Origin: CAVWDI01 sp963793095
GTDB taxonomy: Bacteria > Chloroflexota > Anaerolineae > Anaerolineales > UBA4823
Direction of reading: 5' to 3'
Length of the DNA: 64,000 bases
Assembly (NCBI GenBank): GCA_963793095.1
Contig: CAWBYY010000011.1
Location: forward strand, 372,001 to 436,000
The position numbers and the translations under genes are program-made. The notes below the pieces were generated by a model. That model was not told where the DNA came from and did not search any database. It was given only the letters and a program-made list of their open reading frames with translations. Positions 37,785 through 47,079 of this stretch are shown here, one piece after another. Position 1 is the first letter of the stretch. Each line of letters opens with the position of its first letter.

Positions 37785-39706
37785 TTAGTGACAATCCTCT
37801 TTCCCCAACGCCTCCAGTACAGTGCATCCGTCAACGGTCTCCCGTTCAAGCAGAACGGCGGTCAGGTTCTCGAGCGCCCGGCGGTTCTTTTTCAACAGGC
37901 GCTGGGCGCGCTGGTACTGCCCGGTCACGATGTTCATTACTTCACCATCGATCATTTCGGAGGTTTTTGGGCTGTTTCCGCCGCCGTTCAGTCCGGCCTC
38001 CTGCAGGTATTGTAAACCCTCGCCGGCGTAGCGCACTGAGCCGAGCTCATCGCTCATCCCGAACTCGGTCACCATCCGGCGGGCCAGGGCGGTGGCGCGC
38101 TTGATGTCGTCCATCGCTCCGGTGCTGATCTCTCCAAACTTGTAGAGTTCCGCCGCCCGTCCGCCCATATAGACTGCGATGCGGTCGAGCAGTTCAGCTT
38201 TTGTCAGAAGGTAGCGGTCCTCGCTCGGCATCTGCAGGGTGTATCCAAGAGCGCCGCGCGTCCGCGGGATAATGCTGATTTTGCTTACCGGGTCAGCATG
38301 TGGGACAAGGCCCGCAACAATGGCATGGCCAGCTTCGTGATAGGCGACCGCCCTCTTGGTCGCCTCGCTCATCACGCGGGTCCTCTTCTCGAGCCCGGCG
38401 ATTACCCGCTCGATCGCCTCTTCGAAGTCCCACCCGGTCACCGCCCGGGCATCCCGGCGGGCAGCCAGCAGGGCGGCTTCATTCATCACGTTTTCCAGGT
38501 CGGCACCGCTGAAGCCGGATGTGATCCGGGCGGCATGCTCGAGGTCAAATTCCTCCTCAAGCAGGATGCCGCGGCTGTGTATCCTCAGGATTTGTTCGCG
38601 CCCGATCAGATCCGGGTTGTCCACGGTGACCTGCCGGTCGAAACGCCCGGCTCGCATCAGGGCCGGGTCTAGGATCTCCGGTCTGTTCGTTGCCGCCATG
38701 ATGATTACCGGCGCACTGCTGGAGGTTTTAACCCGTCGATCTCCGCCAGGAGTTGGTTGAGGGTCTGTTCACGCTCGTCGTTGGCGCCTGGACGGTTCAA
38801 TCCGCCCCGGCTGCCTCCGATCGCATCGATCTCATCGATGAATACAATCGCCGGGGCTGACTTGCGGGCCTGTTCAAAAAGATCCCGCACACGGGCAGCG
38901 CCTACCCCGACATAAAGCTCAATAAACTCCGATCCGCTTGTCTGGAAAAACGGCACCCCGGCTTCGCCGGCGGTCGCCTTTGCCAGCAACGTTTTTCCGG
39001 TCCCGGGCGAGCCGACCAGCAGCACACCCTTCGGTATGCGCCCGCCCAGCTTGGCGAACTTTTCCGGGGTCTTCAGGAACTGGGTTATCTCCTGGAGTTC
39101 TGCGATCGCTTCATCAGCACCGCCGACGTCCTGGTAGGTTATCCCGACTTCTTCCGGTTTCACCTCAGTCGCTTTACTTTTATTAACCCCCATAAAACCG
39201 CCCATGCCGGCGCCGCCAGTCCCGCCCATCCGGCGCATCAGCAGCATCCAGACTACGACCATTAACCCCAGGGGAATGCCCAATGAAAGGATAAATGTAC
39301 TTGCCTGGCTGGGCTGGCGTTTAAAACTGTATTCAATACCGGCCGCGTCGAGTTCCTCGATCAGGTCCGGGTCGCTTCCGGAGATGGCGGCGGTGAAAAA
39401 GTAGATTTCCTCCGGATTCTTATCTTCTTCCGGGTTATCCAGGAAGCCGGTTATTCGGTCTTCCCCGATTTCAACCCGGGTTACCTGGCCGTTCGCCAGC
39501 TTTTCCCGGAATTCACTGTAGGGAATTTCCTGGGTGGGCCTGGATACCGGGTTGCGCAGGAATATCTGGATGAGAACCAGCACCACGATCCCGGCAGCCA
39601 CGTAACCGAGGGTCATCAGGTTCTGGCGCCGTTTTTGATCTTTTGTTTGTTTTTCTTCCTCCGGGTCGGTTCCTCCCGGAGAGTTATTGTTCAGGTCTTC
39701 TGTCAT
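37785..39706 (-). CDS. ftsH: ATP-dependent zinc metalloprotease FtsH, broken by one missing base
   Basis: FtsH of about 640 residues. The N-terminal membrane part has two helices (about 27-47 and 145-165 from ATG 39706) around a periplasmic domain. The AAA core follows: Walker A LVGSPGTGKTLLAKA, Walker B IVFIDEIDAI, SRH region AATNRPEILDPALMRAGRFDR. The protease has the zinc motif VAYHEAGHAIVAG. The frame breaks between EREQTLNQLLAEIDG and VIIMAATNRPE at about 38731-38736: adding one T to GGGTTAAAACC restores GFKTSSSAPVIIMAATNRP. FtsH is essential in most bacteria, so a sequence error is likely. GTG 39745 is an alternative start. Confidence 0.92.
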
Positions 39707-39820
39707 AGGTATTTTGCTGCCGTTTCTATCTTGGACTAATTTCACAAAGTATACCGGTTTTGGCGATAATTTAAATCAATTATCTATTAAAAATTAGCAA
39801 GATTCTGATTAAGGAGTGAG

Positions 39821-39916
39821 AGGAGTGTTACTCCTTCAAGGAAGCTAAATTCAGCAATTCAACGTCCCCCTTGATATAACCCTCTTGCATAACAACCTAT
39901 CAGAGTAACACTCCTT
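39821..39916. repeat. Small palindromic element, copy 2 (MITE-like)
   Basis: AGGAGTGTTACTCCTT at 39821-39836 is matched by the inverted arm AGAGTAACACTCCTT at 39902-39916, with one mismatch, across 65 bp. Arms, spacing and orientation match the element at 25851-25947, while the internal sequence is different. The 240 bp after it hold nothing recognised apart from a 29-codon frame at 39972 without support. Confidence 0.65.
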
Positions 39917-40159
39917 GATATTGACATCGATTAAAATTCATGCCATCCCATTTATCCCCAAAGGTGCAACCATGACCTGCAAGCTAGCGTTTTATCAATG
40001 GGAAGACATCGCCGCGGAAGTTTACGGCTGGTTCAAGCAAGCCAATAATGAGGTTGGTTAGGCCGGCGATCAAGCACTCTTGCGTCGTTTTTGTATATCG
40101 GTTAACCTTTGGGTTATCTTTTTAGATTGATACATTACACTTAACCAAGGAGTTTATCT

Positions 40160-40306
40160 ATGAATTTATCGAGATTGGGGACTATTGTCCTGGCGATCTG
40201 GCTAATTCTGATTGGCGTATCGGGTTTCATTAACATCGGGGAGCTCAGGCAGATTCTGGATGTCCTGGCGGTAGTGGCGGGGATTTTAATCCTGATTGCA
40301 CGCTGA
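40160..40306 (+). CDS. Small two-helix membrane protein
   Basis: A 48-residue protein. ATG 40160 is set by CCAAGGAGTTT. It has two hydrophobic segments, LGTIVLAIWLILIGVSGFI (about 6-24) and QILDVLAVVAGILILIAR (about 31-48), joined by a short loop. Similar tiny proteins are common near transporters. The stop is 3 bp before the CDF transporter start, so it is co-transcribed and may assist that transporter. Specific function unknown. Confidence 0.72.
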   Translation: MNLSRLGTIVLAIWLILIGVSGFINIGELRQILDVLAVVAGILILIAR

Positions 40307-40309
40307 TTC

Positions 40310-41186
40310 ATGGCGCCCAAACACTCACACGGGGATGCCTCCAGGATAAAAGCCGCTTTTTTCCTCAACCTGGCATTCACCGTCCTGGAAGTCTTCGGCG
40401 GGATCTGGACCAACAGCCTGGCGATCCTGTCAGACGCCCTGCACGACTTGGGCGACAGTATTTCGCTGGGGATGTCCTGGTACCTGGAAAATTATGCCCA
40501 GAAGGAACAGGACCGCCGTTATTCATACGGGTACCGGCGCTATTCGCTGCTCGAGCGCGCTGGTCAACACCATTGTGCTGATCGTTGGCTCCCTTTTCAT
40601 CCTCTGGCAGGCGATCCCGCGTTTGTTTGATCCGGAACCAACCGACGCCCAGGGGATGGTGCTGTTTTCGATCCTGGGCATCCTGGCGAACGGGCTGGCA
40701 GTGCTGCGCCTGCGCGGCGGGAAGACCCTCAACGCCCGGGTGGTATCCTGGCACCTGCTCGAAGACCTGCTGGGCTGGGTGGCGGTGCTGCTGCTCAGCC
40801 TGATCCTGCTCTTCACTGATTATTATGTCCTCGACCCGCTGCTCTCCATCCTGATCACCCTTTACATCCTCTACAGTGTGATTAAGAACATGCGCAGGAC
40901 CCTGGCGGTGTTCCTGCAGGCGGTCCCGGAAGAGGTTGACCTTGAAAAGATCGAGGAGCAGCTGAACGCGATCGACAAGGTATGCTCAAGCCACCACACC
41001 CATGTCTGGTCTCTGGATGGCGAGCATCACGTCCTGACCACCCACCTGGTTGTTGAAGAGGACACCACCCGGGAGCAGGTGGAATGCATCAAAGCTGAGA
41101 TCAAGCATCTGGGCGGTGAATTGGACTTCTACCACACCACCGTGGAGATCGAGTATGAAGACGAGCGCTGCAGCATGGCGGATTAG
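40310..41186 (+). CDS. Cation diffusion facilitator (Zn/Co/Cd efflux), broken by one extra base
   Basis: A CDF transporter of about 290 residues. The first frame has AAFFLNLAFTVLEVFGGIWTNSLAILSDALHDLGDSISLGMSW (helices 1-2 with the SDALHDLGD metal site). After YSYGYRRYSLL the frame slips. Removing one G near 40552 restores SALVNTIVLIVGSLFILWQ. The second frame gives helices 3-6 with HLLEDLLGWVAVL (second metal site) and the C-terminal cytoplasmic domain (HHTHVWSLDGEHHVLTTHLVVEE). It is closest to the ZitB-type zinc/cadmium exporters. The start is 3 bp after the small membrane gene. Confidence 0.85.
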
Positions 41187-41271
41187 GGAAAGGTGAACTG
41201 ATATCGATTGAGCCGGTTGAGAAACAGCTTATCGAATTTGGATCAAACAAAAATTTATGAGGATTCATAAA

Positions 41272-41693
41272 ATGAAATTTTACCGAAAGGAACTCTGGTT
41301 TGAGGTGCCCGGGCGCAGGGGATTCGTCAACATCACCCCCCAGGTCAGGGAATGCCTGCGCGAGAGCGGCATCCGGGAAGGACTGGCGCTGGTGAACGCA
41401 ATGCATATCACCGCCTCGGTTTTTATCAACGACGACGAGCACGGGCTGCACCAGGACTACGAAAAATGGCTGCAGGAGCTCGCGCCCGCACGAACCTACC
41501 GGCCAGTACCAGCACAACCGCACCGGGGAGGACAACGCTGACGCCCACCTGAAACGCCAGATAATGGGCCGGGAGGTGGTGGTGGCGGTGACAGACGGCA
41601 GCCTGGATTTTGGACACCTGGGAACAGATTTTCTACGGCGAGTTCGACGGGCGCCGCCGGAAGCGGGTTCTCGTTAAAATCATCGGTGAATAA
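41272..41693 (+). CDS. yjbQ: YjbQ family protein, broken by two indels
   Basis: UPF0047/YjbQ, a compact protein of about 140 residues with weak thiamine-phosphate-synthase activity in the studied member. The first frame reads MKFYRKELWFEVPGRRGFVNIT, then NAMHITASVFINDDEHGLHQDYEKWL, the family core with its conserved His. After ELAP the frame slips near 41490 to HEPTGQYQHNRTGEDNADAHLKRQ and MGREVVVAVTDGSLDFG, then again near 41612 to WEQIFYGEFDGRRRKRV, ending at TAA 41693. GAGGATT before ATG 41272 sets the start. It runs directly into the EamA gene (TTG at 41694). Confidence 0.82.
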
Positions 41694-42612
41694 TTGAATT
41701 CCCCGCCCCAGCCGGAATGCGCGAGCCTGCCGGGATTGCAACTCTCCGCGGTTATATCCTTATCTCGCGCTGGGGGTAGGTCTGCTCGGACTGGGTTCGG
41801 CGGCCATATTTGTCTACCTGGCGGATGCCCCCGGCACAATTGTCGCCCTTTACCGGACCGGTATCGCCGCCATCCTGGCGACGCTGCCATTTTTCCAGCG
41901 CAAAAAACAAGCCCGGGACGCCTCCTTCGAGCGGGGAATCCTGTTTGCGGTTGCCGGTGGGATCCTGTTCAGCCTGGATGTCACCTTCTGGTCCGCCGGC
42001 ATTAAAATGAGTGGTCCCACCAACCCGACTCTGATGGTAAACACCGCCCCGCTGTGGGTCGGGCTGGGAGCCTGGCTGGTGTTTCGCCAACGCCCGGGCT
42101 GGACCTTCTGGTTAGGCTTGGTAATAGCCCTGACAGGGGTGGCCTTGGTGCTGGTAGATGATCTGGGGCAGGCTGCCCGGGTTGGCCTGGGCACCCTGTT
42201 GGGCTTGCTGGCGGCGGTCTTCTACGGGGCATATTTCCTGGTTACCCAGCGCGGCCGTGTTTACCTGAGCACAATCAGCTATTTCTGGATTTCAACCATG
42301 AGCGCATTTTTATTCCAGTTGCTCCTGAACCTGGTATTGGGAATCCCGCTCTTTGGCTATCCCACGGCTACCTACCTGTACCTGTTTGCGCTGGGGGTAT
42401 TCGTCCATTTTTTCGGCTGGCTGGCTATAAACTATGCCCAGGGATTCCTCCCGGCGACGATTGTCTCACCGACCCTGCTGGGCCAGCCGGTCCTGGTGGC
42501 GCTTTTTGCCAGCCTGCTGCTTGGAGCGACCCTCTCCGGGCAGCAGATCGCGGGTGGGTTACTGGTGCTTGTAGGGGTCTTCATAGTCTACCGCGGTCAG
42601 AAGGTGGTTTAA
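41694..42612 (+). CDS. EamA/DMT-family transporter, broken by one extra base
   Basis: A ten-helix EamA transporter of about 305 residues. The first 20 residues (TTG 41694) are in one frame; removing one base near 41751 gives YPYLALGVGLLGLGSAAIFVYLADAPGTIVALYRTG, the usual EamA start. Two EamA repeats follow, with MSGPTNPTLMVNTAPLWVGLGAWLVF in the first and PATIVSPTLLGQPVLVALFASLLLGATLSGQQIAGGLLVLVGV in the second. Substrate unknown; amino acids and related metabolites are typical. The gene overlaps nothing but abuts yjbQ and is 6 bp before the YcaQ-like gene. Confidence 0.83.
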
Positions 42613-42618
42613 TAAAGA

Positions 42619-43921
42619 ATGCCCAAAGTCCTGCTGCCCGAAGCGACCATCACACTCAGCAAGCGCCTCGCCCGGCGCTTCCTGCTCTCCCACCACAGGT
42701 TATGGCCGCCCCGCAGACTGAAAGGGAAGGCGGCGGTCCTGGATTACATACGCCATGTTGGCTGCATCCAGTATGATCCGATCAACGTGGTCGGGCGCAA
42801 TCCAGACCTTGTTTTGCAGTCCGCATGTTGAAGATTACCGTCCGGATTACCTGGAAGAACTGCTTTACCAGGACAGGCGGCTGTTGGACGGATATGACAA
42901 GGTGCAGTCCATCTATGATGCGGGCGACTGGTCCTGTTTCAGCCGTTTCCGGGCCAGCATGCGCCAAAAACACGGCAGCCCAAACAACCCGCCGATGGAG
43001 ATCGCCCCCTGGTTCTGGAAGCCATCCGCCAGCAAGGCCCACTGTCCTCAATTGATATAAAAGAGGCCGGTTCGGTCGACTGGTGGTGGGGAGTGCCGGC
43101 ACGCCTGCCGAGGGCGGCGCTCGAACTGCTCTATTTTATGGGCGAGGTCGGAATCCACCACCGGGTCAACACCAGGCGGGTCTTTGACCTGATCGAAAAC
43201 TTGCTGCCTGCGGAGTTGCTGGACCGGCCGGACCCGAATAAGTCCCTCCAGGCCTACCAGGAATGGCATGTGCTCCGGCGGGTTGCCGGGCTGGGGATCG
43301 CCAATCCCACCGGCACAGAACACTGGCTGGATATGCTCGGATTGAAGAGCGAGCCGCCGCCGCCAGATCCTGGCAAAACTGGTGGAAGGCGGCGAGCTGG
43401 TCGCGGTCCGATTGAAGGGCTGCCGGAGCGGACGTTTTTTATGCGCTCAAAAGACCTGCCTGAACTGGAGTGGGCAAAGATTACAGCGGGCGCCTAAAGC
43501 GAGGGTCGCCTTCATCGCCCCGCTGGACAACCTGAACTGGGACCGCGACCTGCTGCGCTGGCTGTTCGATTTTGACTATACCTGGGAGGTGTACAAACCT
43601 GCCGCCCAGCGCATGTACGGATACTACGTGCTGCCGGTGCTTTACGGGGAGCGCTTTATCGCCCGCTTTGAACCGCTGTTCGACAAGAAATCCGGCCTGT
43701 TAACCGTCAAGGATTGGTGGTGGCAGGAAGGTGTGCGGATCGACGACCGGTTTGAAAAGGCCCTGTTCGAGTGCCTGGGCGAGTTTATGAATTACCTCTC
43801 CGCCAGCCAGATCGCGATCCGCAAGGGAATATCCGCAGCTGAACCGCTCTACCGGGTTGTTGATCGTCTGAAAAATCCGGGGTTGAACAAACCCGGTTTC
43901 CAAACGGCAAATCAATCTTAA
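42619..43921 (+). pseudogene. YcaQ-like (winged-helix, HTH_42) DNA glycosylase family gene, five indels
   Basis: A gene of about 430 codons that switches frame five times. The pieces in order are: IRHVGCIQYDPINVVGRNPDLVLQS with the family QxD motif (Gln-Tyr-Asp), DYRPDYLEELLYQDRRLLDGYDK, WWWGVPARLPRAALELLYFMGEV, RQILAKLVEGGELVAVRLKG, LPERTFFMRSKDLPELEW, and PKARVAFIAPLDNLNWDRDLL. It ends at ASQIAIRKGISAAEPLYRVVDRLKN. Breaks are near 42826, 43013, 43363, 43421 and 43485. The family includes interstrand-crosslink glycosylases such as E. coli YcaQ. So many clean one-base shifts with conserved peptides on both sides suggest poor sequence quality as much as decay. Confidence 0.8.
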
Positions 43922-44016
43922 CAATTTGTGCAATTCCACACAAGCTGTGGTATACTTCCGGCGGGCCCCCAAAACTGCTATCAATGCTGCCCGGGCCCGT
44001 TCATGCAAGTTCCACG

Positions 44017-44044
44017 AAATGCGGGTGAATAACCCGCATTTTGT
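44017..44044 (+). terminator. Strong hairpin terminator
   Basis: AAATGCGGGT and ACCCGCATTT pair perfectly around the loop GAATA, followed by TTGTTTT. It lies about 95 bp after the YcaQ-like gene and probably ends the 40.1-43.9 kb operon. Confidence 0.85.
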
Positions 44045-44045
44045 T

Positions 44046-44419
44046 TTATATATACCTGTTTTTTATAACCTGCTTTAAATCGAAATCTTAAAGCATCTAT
44101 AATCCTCGTCCTTTCACCCACCAACTAAGCTGGATTTCAGCGGTGACATGCCGTAAAAAACTTGTCCGCAGCCTGGTCTGTCAAAACGGGGATTAGGATG
44201 GAAAGACTGCGCGTTCCGAACCAGGCTTTACCCAGCGAAAGCCGCCGGGCCAACAAATTCAATATCCTCAACCAGTAATGTGCGTTTTGTACGACCCGGG
44301 GGGCTGAGCCAGCAAACACAATATTGCTTTTCTGCAGCCAAACGATTTCAGGTATAACCATTGAGTCCAGTTTTTATTAAAGCATCACGGCTTTCTGGCT
44401 GGATCTGTTGGGGCAGGTA
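44046..44419. other. Intergenic region, no gene recognised
   Basis: About 370 bp between the terminator and the end of the DHFR-like gene. A 74-codon minus-strand frame (44137-44361) lacks motifs and a ribosome-binding site and is not called. Confidence 0.45.
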
Positions 44420-44993
44420 TCAGGCAGTGTGCTTCTTAACTACCCGGTATCGAAGGAAAACAATGCCGCTGGCGAACCGCCTTTCATACTCAAGTTGGAG
44501 CCCCAGGCGGATATTTTCGGGCATTCCCTGTTTGCCCCCTCCCACGATGAAGGGGGTGATGAAGATCTGTAACTGGTCGACCAGGCCTGCTTCAAAGGCA
44601 GTTGCGGCGAGATTGGGACCGCCAATGAGAATGTCCTGTCTGGCAGCCTCTTTTAGTTTTCTGATGGTTTCAGGATTAAACCGGCGCTCGACACGCGTCC
44701 TGGATGTCGAAACGCCCTCCAAAGAAGTTGAGAAAACGATCTTATCAGCCGCCTGCCAGATATCGGCAAAATCCCTTATAAATAAAGGCTGGTCAGGCAG
44801 GTCAGAAATAAACTCCCAGCCGCGCATGGTCTCATACATCCGGCGACCGTATAGATGGGTTCCAGTATGCCGCTCGAGGTCGTTGATGATATCTGTGGGC
44901 TTCTTCGTCAGGTTCCGCCCAATCGAAGTTGCCTGTCTGATCCTCGATATAACCATCGAGGGACATGATTGCAGAATAGATCAGATCAGCCAT
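44420..44993 (-). CDS. Dihydrofolate-reductase-like (RibD C-terminal fold) protein, broken by one extra base
   Basis: A RibD_C/DHFR-fold reductase of about 190 residues of the YwjB/YyaP type. ATG 44993 with AAGGAGTCTCCTG upstream gives MADLIYSAIMSLDGYIEDQTG, the family start. The frame then slips near 44892 and continues INDLERHTGTHLYGRRMYETM, WQAADKIVFSTSL and DILIGGPNLAATAFEAGLVDQL (NADPH-binding glycines) to the stop at 44420. The natural substrate of this family is not known. It is on the minus strand alone. Confidence 0.8.
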
Positions 44994-45306
44994 CAGGAGA
45001 CTCCTTCCATTTGCATGTTGGTTATATCATTCTTGAAGCCAGAAATAGAATAACCCGAATCTCTGGCAAGCTGCCAGGCTGGTGCAGCTGACCGGCAGTT
45101 TTCCAAACTCGTCCAAGAGGATATCTCGGTTGTTTTTTATAAAATTTACCCATAATTATCACCAAATTCATCCAAATAATGCTATAATAAAAAATAGATA
45201 ACTCGGAAAGTGGTTTCAACTTTCATTTAATTGTAAATAATCATTTCGGCAGAATCAACCTGGAAAATGAAAAAAAGACTGAAAATATCAATAACCCAGT
45301 AATACA
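44994..45306. other. Intergenic region upstream of the partner-switching operon
   Basis: About 310 bp between divergent genes. It includes TATAAT at 45183-45188, about 120 bp before the next start, with no good -35 at the correct distance. The operon promoter is probably here. A ribosome-binding site is not clear for 45307. Confidence 0.45.
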
Positions 45307-46194
45307 ATGTTCAAGCAACTGCAAATAAAAAAGTCCTCCGATAGGATTGAGCCAGTTCCGGTTCAATTGACCTCCGGGTGGCTGGAGAAAAACAGCCAGG
45401 CCCCAATCCTGCTCAGCCAGATAAACAACCTCCCGGAGAATATCAAAAAGCGGGTATACCGGAACCTGATCCCAAGCGAACTGCTGGCCCGGTTTCAGAT
45501 TGATCCAGTTTCATGGAAAGGAACCGGCGGGGACCTGCAAGTCCAGATTGAAGCGCAGGCGGATTCGGGTTTGGTCCGGATCAAGGCCTACAGTTACGGG
45601 GCTCAGCAGGACGAATTTTTCTTCATGGAATTTTCCGATAACGCCCTGGGAAGCATCGATATCAAAGAACTCCAACTGAGCGACTCTGAAAGCCCGCCTT
45701 TTGGAAACGGTGTCCACCAGGAAGGCTATCCAACCTTTTCCGGCAGCACCGGGCGCAATCTGGAAAGGGAGCAGCGCGCAATGGAATCCGGTCTTCCCCC
45801 CGGGCAGATCCGGGATGGGCTCGGCGCTTTGAAAATAACTCTGAACCAGTTCGAGGCTTTCCTGGCATCGCTCGGCCAGAGGGCTTACTTCTTTGAGCCG
45901 CACTTTTATACAGCTGCTTGGATATTTGAAAAACGGGGGTTCGCATACGTCCAGGGGCATAAATTAATGGATGATATCCACGCTGAATTTCAACCTGGCG
46001 GCAGGCTGTACAGGGCGCTGGACAGCAGCTCCCCCTTCCGCCAGCCCGACGGGTGGTGCACTGTGCGCGGCCGGGCCTGGGCTATCCACGATGGAATCCT
46101 TGAAGCGATTGAGGCGAAATGGGAGGGCCTGAGGATGGTCAAGTTGCTGGGCCGCAAAGCGGGAGTTGAGACTTTCCCGGACGCTGAATTTTAA
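45307..46194 (+). CDS. Unknown protein, first gene of the partner-switching operon
   Basis: A 295-residue soluble protein with no signal peptide or membrane segment. No family was recognised. Visible features are a mixed beta part (about 70-125: GDLQVQIEAQADSGLVRIKAYSY), a linker rich in Ser/Gly/Pro, then a helical region with LNQFEAFLASLGQRAYFFEPHFYTAAWIF and a C-terminal block WCTVRGRAWAIHDGILEAIEAKWEGLRMVKLLG. It precedes the RsbW-like gene by 46 bp and probably shares its transcript, so it may be the operon's effector or sensor. Confidence 0.6.
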   Translation: MFKQLQIKKSSDRIEPVPVQLTSGWLEKNSQAPILLSQINNLPENIKKRVYRNLIPSELLARFQIDPVSWKGTGGDLQVQIEAQADSGLVRIKAYSYGAQQDEFFFMEFSDNALGSIDIKELQLSDSESPPFGNGVHQEGYPTFSGSTGRNLEREQRAMESGLPPGQIRDGLGALKITLNQFEAFLASLGQRAYFFEPHFYTAAWIFEKRGFAYVQGHKLMDDIHAEFQPGGRLYRALDSSSPFRQPDGWCTVRGRAWAIHDGILEAIEAKWEGLRMVKLLGRKAGVETFPDAEF

Positions 46195-46240
46195 CGGTTC
46201 GGTTCTATTGAACTTTATAGGATAATATAGAAGTGGAAAT

Positions 46241-46657
46241 ATGTACCAGATAACCCGCTCGGCAGAACTGAGATCGCTGCCCGAATTCAGGAAATATATC
46301 AACCTTGCCTGCAGCCAGCGTGGAGGCATCGCGAAGCAGGTCACCTATGACCTGCAACTGGCGGTCGATGAAGCCTGCACAAACATCATCACGCACGGGT
46401 ACAATGGCATGAATCCGGGATCGATTATTTTATCCCTGGAGTTTACGGATGATTTGATCGAAGTGACGATCACTGATTTTGGACTCGCCTTTGAACCCAG
46501 CCCGGCCCCTGCCCCGAACCTGGAGGCTGGTTTGGAAGACCGGCCGACCGGCGGTTTTGGCATTTTTTTCATTTACCAGACGATGGATCAGATCGATTAC
46601 ACCAGCAACCTGTACGGCAACCGGCTGACTTTTATCAAAAAATGGAACCCGCACTAG
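46241..46657 (+). CDS. RsbW-like anti-sigma / Ser-Thr kinase (HATPase)
   Basis: A 138-residue GHKL ATPase of the anti-sigma-factor type. The N box is DLQLAVDEACTNIITHGYNG (about 37-56), with the catalytic Glu and metal-binding Asn. The G1 box is VTITDFGLAFEP, and the G2-like region is RPTGGFGIFFIYQTMDQIDY. In partner switching this kinase phosphorylates a STAS protein and binds either it or another target. The STAS gene is 38 bp downstream and the matching phosphatase comes next, so all three parts of a switch are present. There is no clear Shine-Dalgarno. Confidence 0.88.
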   Translation: MYQITRSAELRSLPEFRKYINLACSQRGGIAKQVTYDLQLAVDEACTNIITHGYNGMNPGSIILSLEFTDDLIEVTITDFGLAFEPSPAPAPNLEAGLEDRPTGGFGIFFIYQTMDQIDYTSNLYGNRLTFIKKWNPH

Positions 46658-46695
46658 AATAACCTGCCTTATTTATCCCCCGGGAGGGAAAAAGT

Positions 46696-47034
46696 ATGGA
46701 TATTAATTTTATTGAGAAACAATATGCGGATATCGTCCAGGTCTCAGGCAGCGTGGACGCCCTGACTGCCTCAGTTCTGAGCGATTATTTATCCCTGAAA
46801 ATCAACCAGGACCACACCAACCTGGTGCTGGACCTGAGCGAAGTGGAATTTATGAGCAGCGCCGGGCTCCGTTCAGTGCTGGCTGCGCTGAAGGAATGCC
46901 GCAACAAGGGCGGGGACCTGTTGATAGCAGGCGCCCAGCCGGGGGTTGAGAAGGTATTAAAAATGTCCGGCTTTACCAGCATCCTGAAAATATTTCCAGA
47001 CAGCGAAAATGCGCTTGCCAGTTTTTCGGCATAA
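46696..47034 (+). CDS. RsbV-like STAS anti-anti-sigma factor
   Basis: A 112-residue STAS protein. The key block is LVLDLSEVEFMSSAGLRSVLAALKECRNKGG (about 51-81), with the phosphorylatable Ser of 'SSAGLR'. The remaining strands and helices match the RsbV/SpoIIAA fold. Its length is typical. ATG 46696 is set by GGGAGGGAAAAAG. It is expected to be phosphorylated by the upstream kinase and dephosphorylated by the downstream PP2C phosphatase. Confidence 0.9.
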   Translation: MDINFIEKQYADIVQVSGSVDALTASVLSDYLSLKINQDHTNLVLDLSEVEFMSSAGLRSVLAALKECRNKGGDLLIAGAQPGVEKVLKMSGFTSILKIFPDSENALASFSA

Positions 47035-47079
47035 ACCCGCTGTCCGCGCCAGGCTGGAAAACTGAGCTGGGCTGATCCT

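Noticed and set aside
39972..40061. 29-codon frame beginning MTCKLAFYQWEDIAAEVYGW
   Set aside because: No Shine-Dalgarno and no recognisable family; too short to support.
44361..45053. 230-codon plus-strand frame opposite the DHFR-like gene
   Set aside because: It is a shadow of the minus-strand DHFR-like gene, whose motifs are clear.
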